Source: a virus
Direction: 5' to 3' (one strand)
Length of the DNA: 27,590 nucleotides
IMG/VR virus record: IMGVR_UViG_3300044972_002288
Coordinates: 1-27,590 of that record
Under the pieces are notes generated by a model, which saw only the letters and a list, made by a program, of their open reading frames with translations, searched no databases and was not told where the DNA came from. Below are positions 1 through 7,891 of the stretch, piece by piece. A program made the position numbers and the translations under genes. Each line of letters starts with the position of its first letter. The stretch's first letter is position 1.

Positions 1-133
1 CCGAGCCAGCAGCCCCTGCCAGTTCAGCCCGTCAAAGTACAGGAGGTACAATTCCTGGCTCTTCGGGCAGCTCGTACTATGGCCCAGAATCAAACGCCGA
101 GCCAGCAGCCCCTGCCAGTTCAGCCCGTCAAAG
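1..133 (+). repeat. Perfect 37-bp direct repeat, 96-bp period
   Basis: Bases 1-37 and 97-133 are identical. The period is 96 bp, 32 codons, so the repeat stays in frame and encodes the same Pro/Ala/Ser-rich segment twice. The other 59 bases of each unit differ. More copies may lie to the left of the window. Confidence 0.85.
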
Positions 134-1649
134 CAGTGGCAGAAACTACGGCTCAAGTGCTACAGGAAATGCAGCATTTGCCGCAGGAATGAGCAGTGCT
201 GCTGCGTCATCTACATTGGGCGACACTCTTTTTGGGATGAGTACCGCTGCGGTCGATCCGGACAACCCAGACAGCAAAAACATGACGCATGAACAGCGAG
301 CTGCTGCCCGTTTGCGTCGCTGGCAGATCACCATGGGTATTCAGTCCGTCGGCTATGGTCTTGAGGATATTTATTACAGTGGAGCCAGAGGCGCGCTTAA
401 CAACTTGCCGTTTGCCGCTCAGGGGCTTGCCGCAGCCGCTGGCGTAAACCCAGAAACAGCCGAGCGAGTCTCTGGCTACACGGCTCTGCTTGCCACTGGT
501 GCGATGGTGGCTTACGACAATCGCGAAGGTCTTGCCAAGAGTGCTGGCATCGATCTTGGTAAACGCGAAGACAAGATCATGGGCGTCATCCCAAATTACC
601 TTGGATTGCCCGACCTCTCGGACACGCAAGCGGCCCAGAAAAAGGTCACCGATGCGATGTACTACGTGGACAAGTACGGCGAGAAGTCCAACGAAGGTAA
701 AAAGTACAAAGAGGAAGCCATCAAAGCGATGGTCGATGTGCAATCTGCTCAAGCCAGAGACACATCGCCAGCAGAAATCGCCCGTGTCCGCTCGCTTCCA
801 TCTGTAGAGGCAATGTCCTCCGGAGAGATCCTTGGCCGGACAGGCTTGGGTGGAGACCGGATGACCGCGAATCTGGCCCAGAGCAAAGCTGTCAGCGAGT
901 CTTCGGCCTCCCAGATCTCCAAGGCTCTCTCAGGCGACCCGAAAGCAATTAGTGCCTTGCAGCAGGACATCAAAGACAACAAGCTCTCGGGCCGCGATAT
1001 GACCATGGCCCAGTCTGTGGTCAATATGGGTGGCAATATGAGTGCGTTTGACGCCAAGCGAATCGAGTCTCTGCGGGCCTCGGCGTCTAATCCATATACC
1101 GACATCAAAGCTGGCCAAAGCATGATTCAAGGTATCATGCAGAACAACGGCGCATCCAAAGAAGATGCCGCACAGTTTGCTAACGGGATGGGTCAGGAGA
1201 TGGGCGAGATGCAGAAACGCGCCCCTCAGAACTGGCAAGCCAGCTTTGATATGAACAAAGATCGATACGTTGCCAATATCGCGGCCAGTCTGGGCGGGAT
1301 TCAGGCCAACGGCAGTCGCGGCAACGCAAGAGCCTCGCAGACGAACAACCTGAAGGGCCAGATCTATAGCGATCTGGTGAACTCCGGCGTTCCGGCCAAC
1401 AAGGCTCGCGAGCTTGCCAATCAGCTCTACATGGAAGGCAACGGCCAGTTCCGAGGCCGAATGGACGCCGCTTCCGGAGCCAGTAACGGCATGAGCCAGA
1501 TGCAGAACTTCATGGGCATGCTGGGCGACGAACAGCAGATGGCATTCGGCCAGTTCCAGCAGAACAGGATGCAGATCCAGATGCACCAGGCAATGCTCCG
1601 TAGACAGGCTTTGATGCGATCGCGATTTGGCATGAGAGGGAACCGTTAA
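1..1649 (+). CDS. Large virion protein, C-terminal part (probable tape measure)
   Basis: The frame is open from base 3 with no start, so the gene begins left of the window; the first internal ATG is at 189. The visible ~548 residues start with a Pro/Ala/Ser-rich linker holding a repeated AEPAAPASSARQ-type segment. An Ala-rich, mildly hydrophobic part follows, then a long, probably helical Met/Gln/Asn-rich C-terminus ending in basic residues (RRQALMRSRFGMRGNR). No enzyme motif is visible. Its place directly before a hub-like tail gene, its helical composition and its large size fit a tape measure protein, which sets tail length and sits inside the tail tube. This is inference from position; an internal virion protein is the alternative. 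The stop overlaps the next start (TAATG), so the two genes are probably translationally coupled. Confidence 0.6.
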   Translation, partial: EPAAPASSARQSTGGTIPGSSGSSYYGPESNAEPAAPASSARQSSGRNYGSSATGNAAFAAGMSSAAASSTLGDTLFGMSTAAVDPDNPDSKNMTHEQRAAARLRRWQITMGIQSVGYGLEDIYYSGARGALNNLPFAAQGLAAAAGVNPETAERVSGYTALLATGAMVAYDNREGLAKSAGIDLGKREDKIMGVIPNYLGLPDLSDTQAAQKKVTDAMYYVDKYGEKSNEGKKYKEEAIKAMVDVQSAQARDTSPAEIARVRSLPSVEAMSSGEILGRTGLGGDRMTANLAQSKAVSESSASQISKALSGDPKAISALQQDIKDNKLSGRDMTMAQSVVNMGGNMSAFDAKRIESLRASASNPYTDIKAGQSMIQGIMQNNGASKEDAAQFANGMGQEMGEMQKRAPQNWQASFDMNKDRYVANIAASLGGIQANGSRGNARASQTNNLKGQIYSDLVNSGVPANKARELANQLYMEGNGQFRGRMDAASGASNGMSQMQNFMGMLGDEQQMAFGQFQQNRMQIQMHQAMLRRQALMRSRFGMRGNR

Positions 1650-4183
1650 TGCCAAACAATGCACCAAAGACTTACATCTATTTCAGAATTCGGTCGGCCC
1701 CATTGCCATCCACGATTGATCCGGCCAACCTTGACCCGTCCTCAATGGGCATCCAGATCAGTTCTGTTCGCACATGGCAACTGCAAGGCACTCCGTTCCT
1801 AGAATTTGCGGTTATCGGGAAAGGGCCACAGAAAAGCCCCGTTTCAGCCCCATTGTCGGTGAACCCTGATAATGTTTGGTCGTTGCAGGGTGCTGAGGTT
1901 CGAGTTTATCACGACTTTCGGGTAACGGCGTCTGCATTCAGCCCAAACGGAGTAACGGACTGTCCGTTGATATTCTGTGGCGATGTCCACGAGATACGCC
2001 CCACAGAGACTCCAGAAAACCCATGGCACGCATTCTCTTGTGCGGCCAGAGGACTGGTATCGCGTGCAGAGCGTGTCCCTGTGACAAGTCCAATTGACAA
2101 TAGTGATTCAATTCGGTTCAACATGAACGCGCTACTCAGCGAATACCAGCCTACGACAGGCGGAAAATCGCTGGGCGGAGCCATAAAAATGGTTCTCGGT
2201 TCGTTCGCAGTTGCGTTCAACTTATTTAAAAACGGAATTGGGGCATACACCTTTAAGAACAGCAGCGGAACGGTCGTTCCAAGCACAATCTATAATAGCG
2301 TAGCGGGAACCTACTCGCTAAATATTGACGGTGTCGCACAGTACGCAGTCACAGCCGAGATTGATGCAACGACAAGCAGCGACCTTGACAAGATCACGCT
2401 GGTTCCTCCGTTTGAGTTCCGGATCTCCGGAGATAACGCTGTTGCATCCATCCAGCAAACGCTCGATGCATACTGCCCTAACTTTGGCATGGTTGTGCTT
2501 CCAACTGGATTGATCCGGTTTTACGACATGCGGGTTTTTGCTGCAACTTCGATCGATCTTCAAGACAAAGCGATCGACGGGTTCTCGTACAGCAAATCCA
2601 CACTTGGCTCTTACAGCCGAGTTATGGTTCGCGGTGGCCCCAAGGTCGTTCCATATTACTGCCAGTGGTCTATCCCTCGCAGCAGTTCGACCTACAATCT
2701 TGACGACTCTCCGGATCTGCTGAGGTTCAACGGCTCTCTTGTCGAGTATTTTGACTCCACGGGCCTGACAAACACAACCGCAAAAGAGCAGTTCAAGCAC
2801 TCAGACTACACATGGGGCCGCACCTTATTATCAACGGGAGACGTGTATTTTTCGCTTGGCAATACAACCCTGCCGTCAAATCAAATCCGGCTCGTCCCTG
2901 ACACAGGAAACATCACAGGTAGAAGCGTCCCAAACCTGAAAGAGTGGATTGCTGACGAGCTGACGATGGTTGACGGTGGAACGGCATCGAGAAGAGAATG
3001 CCGTATCGTTGTGCGTCGCAAGCTGACAAATCATGTCGGCGGAGCCAGTATCGATGTTCGCGTGGATTCTGGAGAGTTCCTTGTCTCGTCAAACGAGCAG
3101 CTTCTTGACCCTGCGACAACCTGTAATATTACTACAGCTCCAAACGTGGATCGCCCCCCTGCTGATACAGCTTTAAACACTTATTCGCATCGATATGAGC
3201 TTTACGGTTACACTCGAAAAGGATCGGTAACCTGGCGAAGGTACAAGGTTCAGCTGGACGGCATTGCCTCAACGTCTTCACTGATGACCACCCAAAAGGG
3301 CATGGGGCGAATCTTGGGAACGGTTTTCCCGTCCGGAGCCGATGGACTGTGCTTCTCGCAAATTGGCGTAAACTCGATCGCCTACGATGCAAGCCGAACC
3401 CGCAAGGCATGGTATCCCGAGTGTCTTGTGGAGTTCCGGCAAAGGTCTGGGTCGGTCTGGTCGTACAATTCGTTCTGGACATCGTTTCGAATTGATCCAA
3501 CCAACAATATTATCGTCCTGAATCGCCCTTCGGTCGTTGACGCCAACAACAACGGGACAACCGGAAACTATACCTCGAAGACTCCTCCATGGGACACCGG
3601 AGCCGCAAACGGCACAACAGACCAGCCGTTTCAGATCGTGCCGTACAATATCAAGGCCCTGCTGCCAGTGTACGAAGGCACTCAAGAAGCGGTATACCCT
3701 CACTATGATGCCAATGGGACAATTGCCTCTGGAGAGTCCGAGGCCAAGGTTAAAACCATTTACGGCATGAGCAGAGATCTGATCATCCACATTCCCGACT
3801 GGTACGACAACCGCGACCAGTCCTATGCGGATCAGTACGCAAAAGAGCTGTGGGACAGCGTTCAGCAGCCCCAGATCGATGGTGGATTTGCATGGGTGGT
3901 CGGCACTCCAGACCCCTCTTCTGAGTGGGACTACAAGGGTATTTATGCAAATGGCACGCTCCAGGGGTTCAACGTCACTGTCACCGAAGGTTGCAACTCA
4001 TCCACCGGAAGCGGTGTTGAGGAGTGTTCCCTGGTGATGACATCAGCGGACGTGCGATACCAGACGGGCCGAAAGCCTTACACGATCATCGGATTTTCTA
4101 CGGCAAAGCCAAGGTCTGGGATGCCAATGCGGGACTTCCACAGCTTTGAAGACCATCTCGCAAGAGATCCAAACATCATTTGA
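1649..4183 (+). CDS. Tail hub/baseplate-like protein, 844 aa
   Basis: The long ORF starts at the ATG overlapping the previous stop. The N-terminal ~150 residues look like a beta-rich tail-protein domain with phrases such as VRVYHDFRVTA and LIFCGDVHEIRP. Around residues 270-340 a segment with DAYCPNFGMVVLPTGLIRFY, then FSYSKSTLGSYSRVMVRGG, resembles the way phage tail-hub proteins (gpD/gp27-like fold) are written. The C-terminal half is rich in Thr, Asn, Tyr and Gly, as in surface-exposed virion proteins. No signal peptide or membrane segment is seen. Following the tape-measure candidate and preceding a tail-tip-like gene, it would sit at the distal tail. The virion assignment is fairly safe; the hub assignment is inference from weak patterns and position. 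Confidence 0.55.
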   Translation: MPNNAPKTYIYFRIRSAPLPSTIDPANLDPSSMGIQISSVRTWQLQGTPFLEFAVIGKGPQKSPVSAPLSVNPDNVWSLQGAEVRVYHDFRVTASAFSPNGVTDCPLIFCGDVHEIRPTETPENPWHAFSCAARGLVSRAERVPVTSPIDNSDSIRFNMNALLSEYQPTTGGKSLGGAIKMVLGSFAVAFNLFKNGIGAYTFKNSSGTVVPSTIYNSVAGTYSLNIDGVAQYAVTAEIDATTSSDLDKITLVPPFEFRISGDNAVASIQQTLDAYCPNFGMVVLPTGLIRFYDMRVFAATSIDLQDKAIDGFSYSKSTLGSYSRVMVRGGPKVVPYYCQWSIPRSSSTYNLDDSPDLLRFNGSLVEYFDSTGLTNTTAKEQFKHSDYTWGRTLLSTGDVYFSLGNTTLPSNQIRLVPDTGNITGRSVPNLKEWIADELTMVDGGTASRRECRIVVRRKLTNHVGGASIDVRVDSGEFLVSSNEQLLDPATTCNITTAPNVDRPPADTALNTYSHRYELYGYTRKGSVTWRRYKVQLDGIASTSSLMTTQKGMGRILGTVFPSGADGLCFSQIGVNSIAYDASRTRKAWYPECLVEFRQRSGSVWSYNSFWTSFRIDPTNNIIVLNRPSVVDANNNGTTGNYTSKTPPWDTGAANGTTDQPFQIVPYNIKALLPVYEGTQEAVYPHYDANGTIASGESEAKVKTIYGMSRDLIIHIPDWYDNRDQSYADQYAKELWDSVQQPQIDGGFAWVVGTPDPSSEWDYKGIYANGTLQGFNVTVTEGCNSSTGSGVEECSLVMTSADVRYQTGRKPYTIIGFSTAKPRSGMPMRDFHSFEDHLARDPNII

Positions 4184-4191
4184 GGTGACAG

Positions 4192-5466
4192 ATGGGGCCG
4201 AACGAGAGCTGGCAAAGTGAAGTCGAGCAACAGCTTCGCAGTCTGAAGGACTATTCTGTCAATCAGTCGATCAATCAGCTGGCCGCTCAGGGCCAGTCCA
4301 ATTACGATCTGCCGGTCAGGAACAACCCTCAAGAAGATCCGACAACTACGAACGAAACGATCTGGATTCGGATGACCGAAAAGGGTACGGCAAACGGCCA
4401 GATCTTCTATTCGTGGCGTAGGCAGATCAAAGTAGCGACAGCAAATGGTTACGAGTGGCTGGATAACGGTGACTCTGGAACCCTTGACTATTACCCAGCG
4501 ACCGGCCTCAATAACGACGATGTACCTGCTTCTGGGGGCATACGATATCCGGCAAAATGGAACGCAGACACGTCGCAGTGGGTTTTTTTTTCTAATCAAC
4601 AATCGGCCTTGGGGATTCAGAGGTGGAATCAAAACGTATGGGTGTACGGGTATTTCATGGACACTCCGTCAATTAATTCGTGCATGAGTGCAAACCTCAC
4701 AAAAGACACGATTTCGCTAAACGCTGCAATTGCGGTTTTGACATCAAAAGACACTTACCCGAGAAATGTCCCTGGAAGGTCTTACTGGAAGTCTCCTGGG
4801 CTGGGAATAGAGTGGACAACTCTGGCGTTAGATAGAAGAGGAAGCGGGTACGCAGTAGATATGAACTCTACGGTGGCATCCTTGGTTTCTGCTCACGTCG
4901 TAAGCGTCACAGAGTTTTTTGTCGTAGGAGGATTTCCGGCTGGCACTCCAGATCTTAACGGAGAAGCCTCTTACGCTGGAGTCATGGAGTCGATCAGCAA
5001 AAACTGTTTTGTTCCAAACGTAGGGTGGAGATACAATGGGGATGGCTATTACCCAAGCGGGACATCCGAGAACTACTATTACGACGAGGTCGATCCCGCA
5101 AATCCATCCTATCCAACATATTATAATGAATTTGACGAAAGGTACGAATCCTTTAAATACGAGACTTACAAAAGGGTCGTATTCAAAAAGTATCTTGCAA
5201 ACGGCACGTACAACAACCAGACAAACACTATCACGTTAACAAGAGTGGTCGCCTCCAATAACACGATAAATGCAAACAATCCATGGGTTTACAACTATGG
5301 CCCCTTGAAAGGCACAGCTGGACACTACACTTTTCCGGCCTGCCTCACAGCGTCTCCTAGCAATCTGCTAACTTCGTCAAACAGTGTCATATCGATCGGG
5401 TGGGGTAACCTTTCGCTGGCCACCAGCAACACAACGAACGCAAACGGGCCACTTGTTTATCCATAA
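4192..5466 (+). CDS. Tail-tip or receptor-binding-like virion protein, 424 aa
   Basis: It starts at ATG 4192, eight bases after the previous stop, with a GAGGTGA-type ribosome site overlapping that stop. The N-terminus (~30 residues) is polar with repeated Gln/Asn/Ser and could form a short helix. The rest is rich in Asn, Thr, Tyr, Trp and Gly (for example GYEWLDNGDSGTLDYYPATG), typical of beta-structured phage adhesins. No catalytic motif is visible. As the last gene of the visible tail operon it could be a receptor-binding or tail-tip protein; this rests on position and composition only. Nine consecutive T at 4583-4591 (codons for Val-Phe-Phe-Ser) are a potential slippage site. Terminator-like structures lie downstream. 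Confidence 0.5.
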   Translation: MGPNESWQSEVEQQLRSLKDYSVNQSINQLAAQGQSNYDLPVRNNPQEDPTTTNETIWIRMTEKGTANGQIFYSWRRQIKVATANGYEWLDNGDSGTLDYYPATGLNNDDVPASGGIRYPAKWNADTSQWVFFSNQQSALGIQRWNQNVWVYGYFMDTPSINSCMSANLTKDTISLNAAIAVLTSKDTYPRNVPGRSYWKSPGLGIEWTTLALDRRGSGYAVDMNSTVASLVSAHVVSVTEFFVVGGFPAGTPDLNGEASYAGVMESISKNCFVPNVGWRYNGDGYYPSGTSENYYYDEVDPANPSYPTYYNEFDERYESFKYETYKRVVFKKYLANGTYNNQTNTITLTRVVASNNTINANNPWVYNYGPLKGTAGHYTFPACLTASPSNLLTSSNSVISIGWGNLSLATSNTTNANGPLVYP

Positions 5467-5622
5467 TTCTTCTGGGATTCCCTTGCTACCCCATTGATCC
5501 AATCCAAAACTCTTTGTATTCTGGTCAATACAGGAAGTGGCCTGCCGAATAGCGGGGCAGGGCTGTGCGTGGCGTTTCAACACTTTCCGCGATCGCCGAA
5601 AGGTGAGCGTACAGCAACCACT

Positions 5623-5674
5623 GGATTGCCCTTCAGTATCGCTCTATAGCGACCCGATCAGCATGCGGCAATCC
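5623..5674 (+). other. Nested inverted repeat
   Basis: GGATTGCC (5623-5630) pairs perfectly with GGCAATCC (5667-5674). Inside lies a second hairpin TCGCT-CTAT-AGCGA (5639-5652). The two stems could fold as one branched RNA structure upstream of the terminator-like hairpin. No family is recognised. Confidence 0.45.
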
Positions 5675-5692
5675 AAGCAGGATGCACAAACA

Positions 5693-5730
5693 CCCGCTCA
5701 GAGAAACCGATCCTTTGAGCGGGTTGTTCT
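5693..5730 (+). terminator. Terminator-like hairpin of the tail operon
   Basis: CCCGCTCA (5693-5700) pairs with TGAGCGGG (5716-5723) in eight perfect pairs around a 15-base loop, followed by TTGTTCT. The tail is T-rich but interrupted and the loop is large, so termination efficiency is uncertain. It lies ~230 bases after the tail operon's last stop and directly before the tRNA-like element. Confidence 0.45.
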
Positions 5731-5731
5731 T

Positions 5732-5790
5732 GTCACAGATGGCCGACGTTACGGGATTCTCGTCTCAGGGTTCGATTCCCTGATGTGACT
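5732..5790 (+). ncRNA. tRNA-like element A (acceptor plus T-arm, reduced middle)
   Basis: A 7-base acceptor-like stem (GTCACAG 5732-5738 with ATGTGAC 5783-5789, last pair G-A mismatched) encloses a standard T-arm: CAGGG, loop TTCGATT, CCCTG (5766-5782). Base 5790 (T) is in the discriminator position and no CCA follows. Only 27 bases separate acceptor and T-arm, too few for D-arm plus anticodon arm, and no good anticodon stem can be drawn. A second copy at 13569-13632 has the same fold with compensatory changes. The element sits 16 bases before the start of a small gene, so it would be in that gene's leader. It could be a degenerate tRNA or a tRNA-like processing or regulatory element. Confidence 0.5.
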
Positions 5791-5806
5791 TAACAGGAGT
5801 AAGTGA

Positions 5807-6019
5807 ATGCCTATTCAGTGTGTGCAGTGCAAAAAGCTCACCTCGGAACTGACCGAGCTGAAGAAATCCTACAGGGAAGTCAAAAAGTCCTACCTGGCTT
5901 CAGTAAAGGCGATATCCGAGATGGTCAACGAAAGCCGGTCTCGCTATGCCGAGATGACCTTAGAGATTGCCTGTCTAAAAGATGAGCTTGCACGGTGTAG
6001 AGCAAAAGATACTAAGTAA
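5807..6019 (+). CDS. Small coiled-coil protein with CxxC, 70 aa
   Basis: ATG 5807 follows an AGGAGT ribosome site. Residues 5-8 are CVQC, which may bind metal with two Cys near the C-terminus. The middle (~residues 12-60) is charged with heptad-like Leu/Val spacing, predicting a long helix or coiled coil. There is no membrane segment. The function is not recognised. It is the last plus-strand gene before the convergent integrase and lies directly downstream of tRNA-like element A. Confidence 0.65.
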   Translation: MPIQCVQCKKLTSELTELKKSYREVKKSYLASVKAISEMVNESRSRYAEMTLEIACLKDELARCRAKDTK

Positions 6020-6060
6020 AAAATTGGCTATAACACTATTTTCAAACCTTACCTATTTTA

Positions 6061-6074
6061 CCCCCCCCCCCCCC
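6061..6074. repeat. C14 homopolymer
   Basis: Fourteen consecutive C (G on the minus strand) lie between the convergent small coiled-coil gene and the integrase, 39 bases past the integrase stop. Such a run is slippage-prone and its true length may vary or be a sequencing uncertainty. Confidence 0.8.
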
Positions 6075-6112
6075 TTGAAGAATATTGCGCAGGCTAACAA
6101 GCGTTAGATGGT

Positions 6113-7177
6113 TCATCCCACATCCTCCGAGACCTTCTTGGCCAGCGTCGTGGAAATCTCTGCGTAAATCTCCGTAGTCTTGGCAGATGAGTGTCCTAGA
6201 GCAGCCTGAGCCGCATCGAGGCCAAACTTCTCTCGCACCATTGTGGCGTGATAGTGGCGAATCTGGTGGGATGTAAAATGAGGAACCTTGGCTCTCTTGC
6301 AGGCGATCTCTATCCAGCGGCCATAGTAGTCTGAGGTCATCGAGGTGAAGAGCGGTGCGTGTGGGTCGTTCGTCTTCCACTCGTTGATCAGAGCCATGGC
6401 TTTTGGCCCAAGATGGACAGTTCGATCCTTATTCCTCCAGCGGTTCTTGTGCTTGTAAGGGGCATAGACGTTGCCATGGATCTCCGCCATGGTCATCCTG
6501 AGAACCTCACCGCACCGCATGCCTGTGTAGAGCTGCATCTTGAGGACAGCGGCGATTCGTGGCTGGCAGTGAGACAGGATCGATTCAACAACATCGCTCG
6601 GAACCGGCTTGATCTTCTTCGGCTGTTTGGCAGACGATCGTCCAGGTTTGATCTTTGGTACGGTCAGCAGAGCCGACCATACAGTAGGCGAGACCAAGTC
6701 CATCTGAGCCGCCCAGCGGAAAATGTTCAGGACGTAGTTGTGCTTTTTATTCACCGTTGTCAAAGCCAGTCTTTTGTCCACCCACATCTGAATCAGTTCG
6801 GTAAGACGGCCAGGCGAGAATTTTTCAGCTGGGTAGTCAAAAACCTCAAGATCTTTGACGACTCGGGCGACAGCTTTGTCCTCGTCGGAGTCTGGAGGTT
6901 TTGTGCGCTTTACATGCTGTAGGTATTTTGAGGCAATTGTAGCGACACTGAGTTTGACCTGGACTTTGACTTTAGGGCATGGCTCGCCATAAGCCATGAT
7001 GTTCGACAACATCTTGGCATATGACTCCGCCGCCTCGATTGATCCGGATAAGCCCGTATATATCTCCGTACCGTTCCAATAGATGTAGGAACGGCCCGAA
7101 GCCTTGTGTTGACAGTGGTTTGGGACAAGGGACTTCTTACGTCCCATGTCTGAGGTATCTATGATATATCCGTACAT
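6113..7177 (-). CDS. int: Tyrosine-family site-specific integrase
   Basis: The C-terminal domain carries the tyrosine recombinase residues: Arg221 in TGMRCGEVLRM, a likely Lys near 250 (NKDRTVHLG), His304 and Arg307 in TSHQIRHYHATM, His329 in LGHSSAKTTEIY and the nucleophile Tyr338. A core-binding SAM-like domain occupies ~75-165. Residues ~18-46 (VPNHCQHKASGRSY and NGTEIYTG) match the N-terminal pattern I associate with planctomycete integrases. The enzyme would cut and rejoin attP and attB for integration and excision. ATG 7177 is given, but a start at 7147 (MGRKK) is also plausible because neither has a strong ribosome site. The attP core lies ~130 bases upstream of its start, the usual arrangement. 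It is transcribed against all early genes. Confidence 0.93.
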   Translation of the reverse strand: MYGYIIDTSDMGRKKSLVPNHCQHKASGRSYIYWNGTEIYTGLSGSIEAAESYAKMLSNIMAYGEPCPKVKVQVKLSVATIASKYLQHVKRTKPPDSDEDKAVARVVKDLEVFDYPAEKFSPGRLTELIQMWVDKRLALTTVNKKHNYVLNIFRWAAQMDLVSPTVWSALLTVPKIKPGRSSAKQPKKIKPVPSDVVESILSHCQPRIAAVLKMQLYTGMRCGEVLRMTMAEIHGNVYAPYKHKNRWRNKDRTVHLGPKAMALINEWKTNDPHAPLFTSMTSDYYGRWIEIACKRAKVPHFTSHQIRHYHATMVREKFGLDAAQAALGHSSAKTTEIYAEISTTLAKKVSEDVG

Positions 7178-7304
7178 TTACGGACTTATTCCTAAGTCTT
7201 TGTTGAATATTCGTTCGGAGTAAGAGGGTAAAGCAATACTTATACACCATGCAAATCCTTTATCAAATGGACATTAAACTTTTCTGTCGCGTAAACAAAG
7301 ATAG

Positions 7305-7347
7305 TACGCCCGACAGGATTCGAACCTGTGACCGACGGATTAGAAAG
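7305..7347 (-). other. attP: attP core: 3' half of tRNA-Arg(UCU)
   Basis: Read on the minus strand this is TTTCTAATCC (anticodon loop with UCU and the 3' half of the anticodon stem), a variable region, a T-arm ACAGG-TTCGAAT-CCTGT, the acceptor 3' strand CGGGCGT and a discriminator A at 7305. Upstream of the anticodon loop the match to a tRNA stops: the 5' half of the anticodon stem cannot be formed. A tRNA 3' half next to an integrase is the classic attP arrangement, in which integration rebuilds a complete tRNA. The expected attB is therefore a host tRNA-Arg(UCU) gene. Confidence 0.85.
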
Positions 7348-7394
7348 ACGTGAGTCGCGGGGTTCGTAGGGTTTGGTGGTTTCTGCGTACGGAT

Positions 7395-7682
7395 TTATAC
7401 CAGGATCTCGGCGGCGAATCCTGGCTTCAGGTGGTCGTTTTCTATCACGTAGTTGAACGCCTCTTTGCCTTCAGCGTACAACTGGTCAACCAGCACCTTG
7501 TGCTTTTCCTGCGTAAGGGCTAGCATGACATAGTTGATCAGATCTTGGAGCCTGCCCGACTCGCCATTTTTGATGACTTGTCTGGCCGCTATCTTCCGGA
7601 CTGCCTGAACAACCGGCTCAACCGAGTTCGCGTGCAAGCGCGTATGCTGGCTCGGCTTTAACTTTTCATTCGCTACGCTCAT
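7395..7682 (-). CDS. Small unrecognised protein, 95 aa (possible lysogeny regulator)
   Basis: It starts at the minus-strand ATG at 7682 after a good ribosome site (AAGGAGA). A mostly helical, charged sequence with a segment SVEPVVQAVRKIAARQVIK is visible; I cannot place a confident helix-turn-helix. It is the only minus-strand gene besides the integrase. Its promoter (7732-7761) is covered by an inverted repeat, and it diverges from the early genes, as a repressor or excisionase gene would. The role is inference from position only. The integrase could be co-transcribed with it through attP. Confidence 0.7.
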   Translation of the reverse strand: MSVANEKLKPSQHTRLHANSVEPVVQAVRKIAARQVIKNGESGRLQDLINYVMLALTQEKHKVLVDQLYAEGKEAFNYVIENDHLKPGFAAEILV

Positions 7683-7728
7683 CGCTATTCTCCTTTAATG
7701 CACAAGTCACAAAAACGAGTGCTGCATT

Positions 7729-7757
7729 CAAACTATACACTAAACACGAATAGTTTG
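7729..7757. promoter_or_regulatory. Operator candidate over the minus-strand promoter
   Basis: CAAACTAT (7729-7736) and ATAGTTTG (7750-7757) form a perfect 8-bp inverted repeat with a 13-bp gap, so arm centres are 21 bp apart, two helical turns. It covers most of the -10 box and touches the -35 box of the minus-strand promoter, where a dimeric repressor would block transcription. Confidence 0.5.
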
Positions 7758-7761
7758 TAAA
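7732..7761 (-). promoter_or_regulatory. Sigma70-type promoter for the 95-aa minus-strand gene
   Basis: On the minus strand TTTACA (7756-7761) and TATAGT (7732-7737) are separated by 18 bases. The start codon at 7682 lies ~50 bases downstream. Confidence 0.6.
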
Positions 7762-7781
7762 GATGTTCCGCCTTAAAGTAT

Positions 7782-7795
7782 TTGGTATATACCAA
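7782..7795. promoter_or_regulatory. 14-bp perfect palindrome between divergent promoters
   Basis: TTGGTATATACCAA is a perfect palindrome between the two divergent promoters. It differs from the 7729-7757 repeat, so a second binding protein may act here. Confidence 0.4.
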
Positions 7796-7822
7796 GATTT
7801 TTAGAATATCATGGATTTATTA

Positions 7823-7850
7823 TTGACTAAATTGATAAAGTTAGTATTAT
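7823..7850 (+). promoter_or_regulatory. Sigma70-type promoter for the rightward early genes
   Basis: TTGACT (7823-7828) and TATTAT (7845-7850) are separated by 16 bases. Downstream is a leader of ~40 bases and the start at 7892. This is the best consensus promoter I see in the window. Confidence 0.65.
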
Positions 7851-7891
7851 GACACATGTGCAGGATAAAACTATTGTACCCAGAGGATTCT

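Larger units (their letters stand above)
5467..5806. other. Gene-free structured region after the tail operon
   Basis: No convincing gene lies in these 340 bases; the one ORF here (5537-5788) has no ribosome site and runs across several hairpins. The stretch holds a GNRA-capped short hairpin (CGCC-GAAA-GGTG, near 5595-5606), a nested inverted repeat (5623-5674), a terminator-like hairpin (5693-5730) and a tRNA-like element (5732-5790). Such a density of stems suggests one or more structured RNAs or a processed 3' end of the tail transcript. Confidence 0.5.

Noticed and set aside
930-1667. Minus-strand frame of 245 codons opposite the first gene
   Set aside because: It is a shadow of the plus-strand virion gene, with His/Val/Leu-biased composition typical of antisense frames.
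5537-5788. Open frame of 83 codons in the region after the tail operon
   Set aside because: It has no ribosome site and runs over several hairpins, including the tRNA-like element, and its composition looks non-coding.
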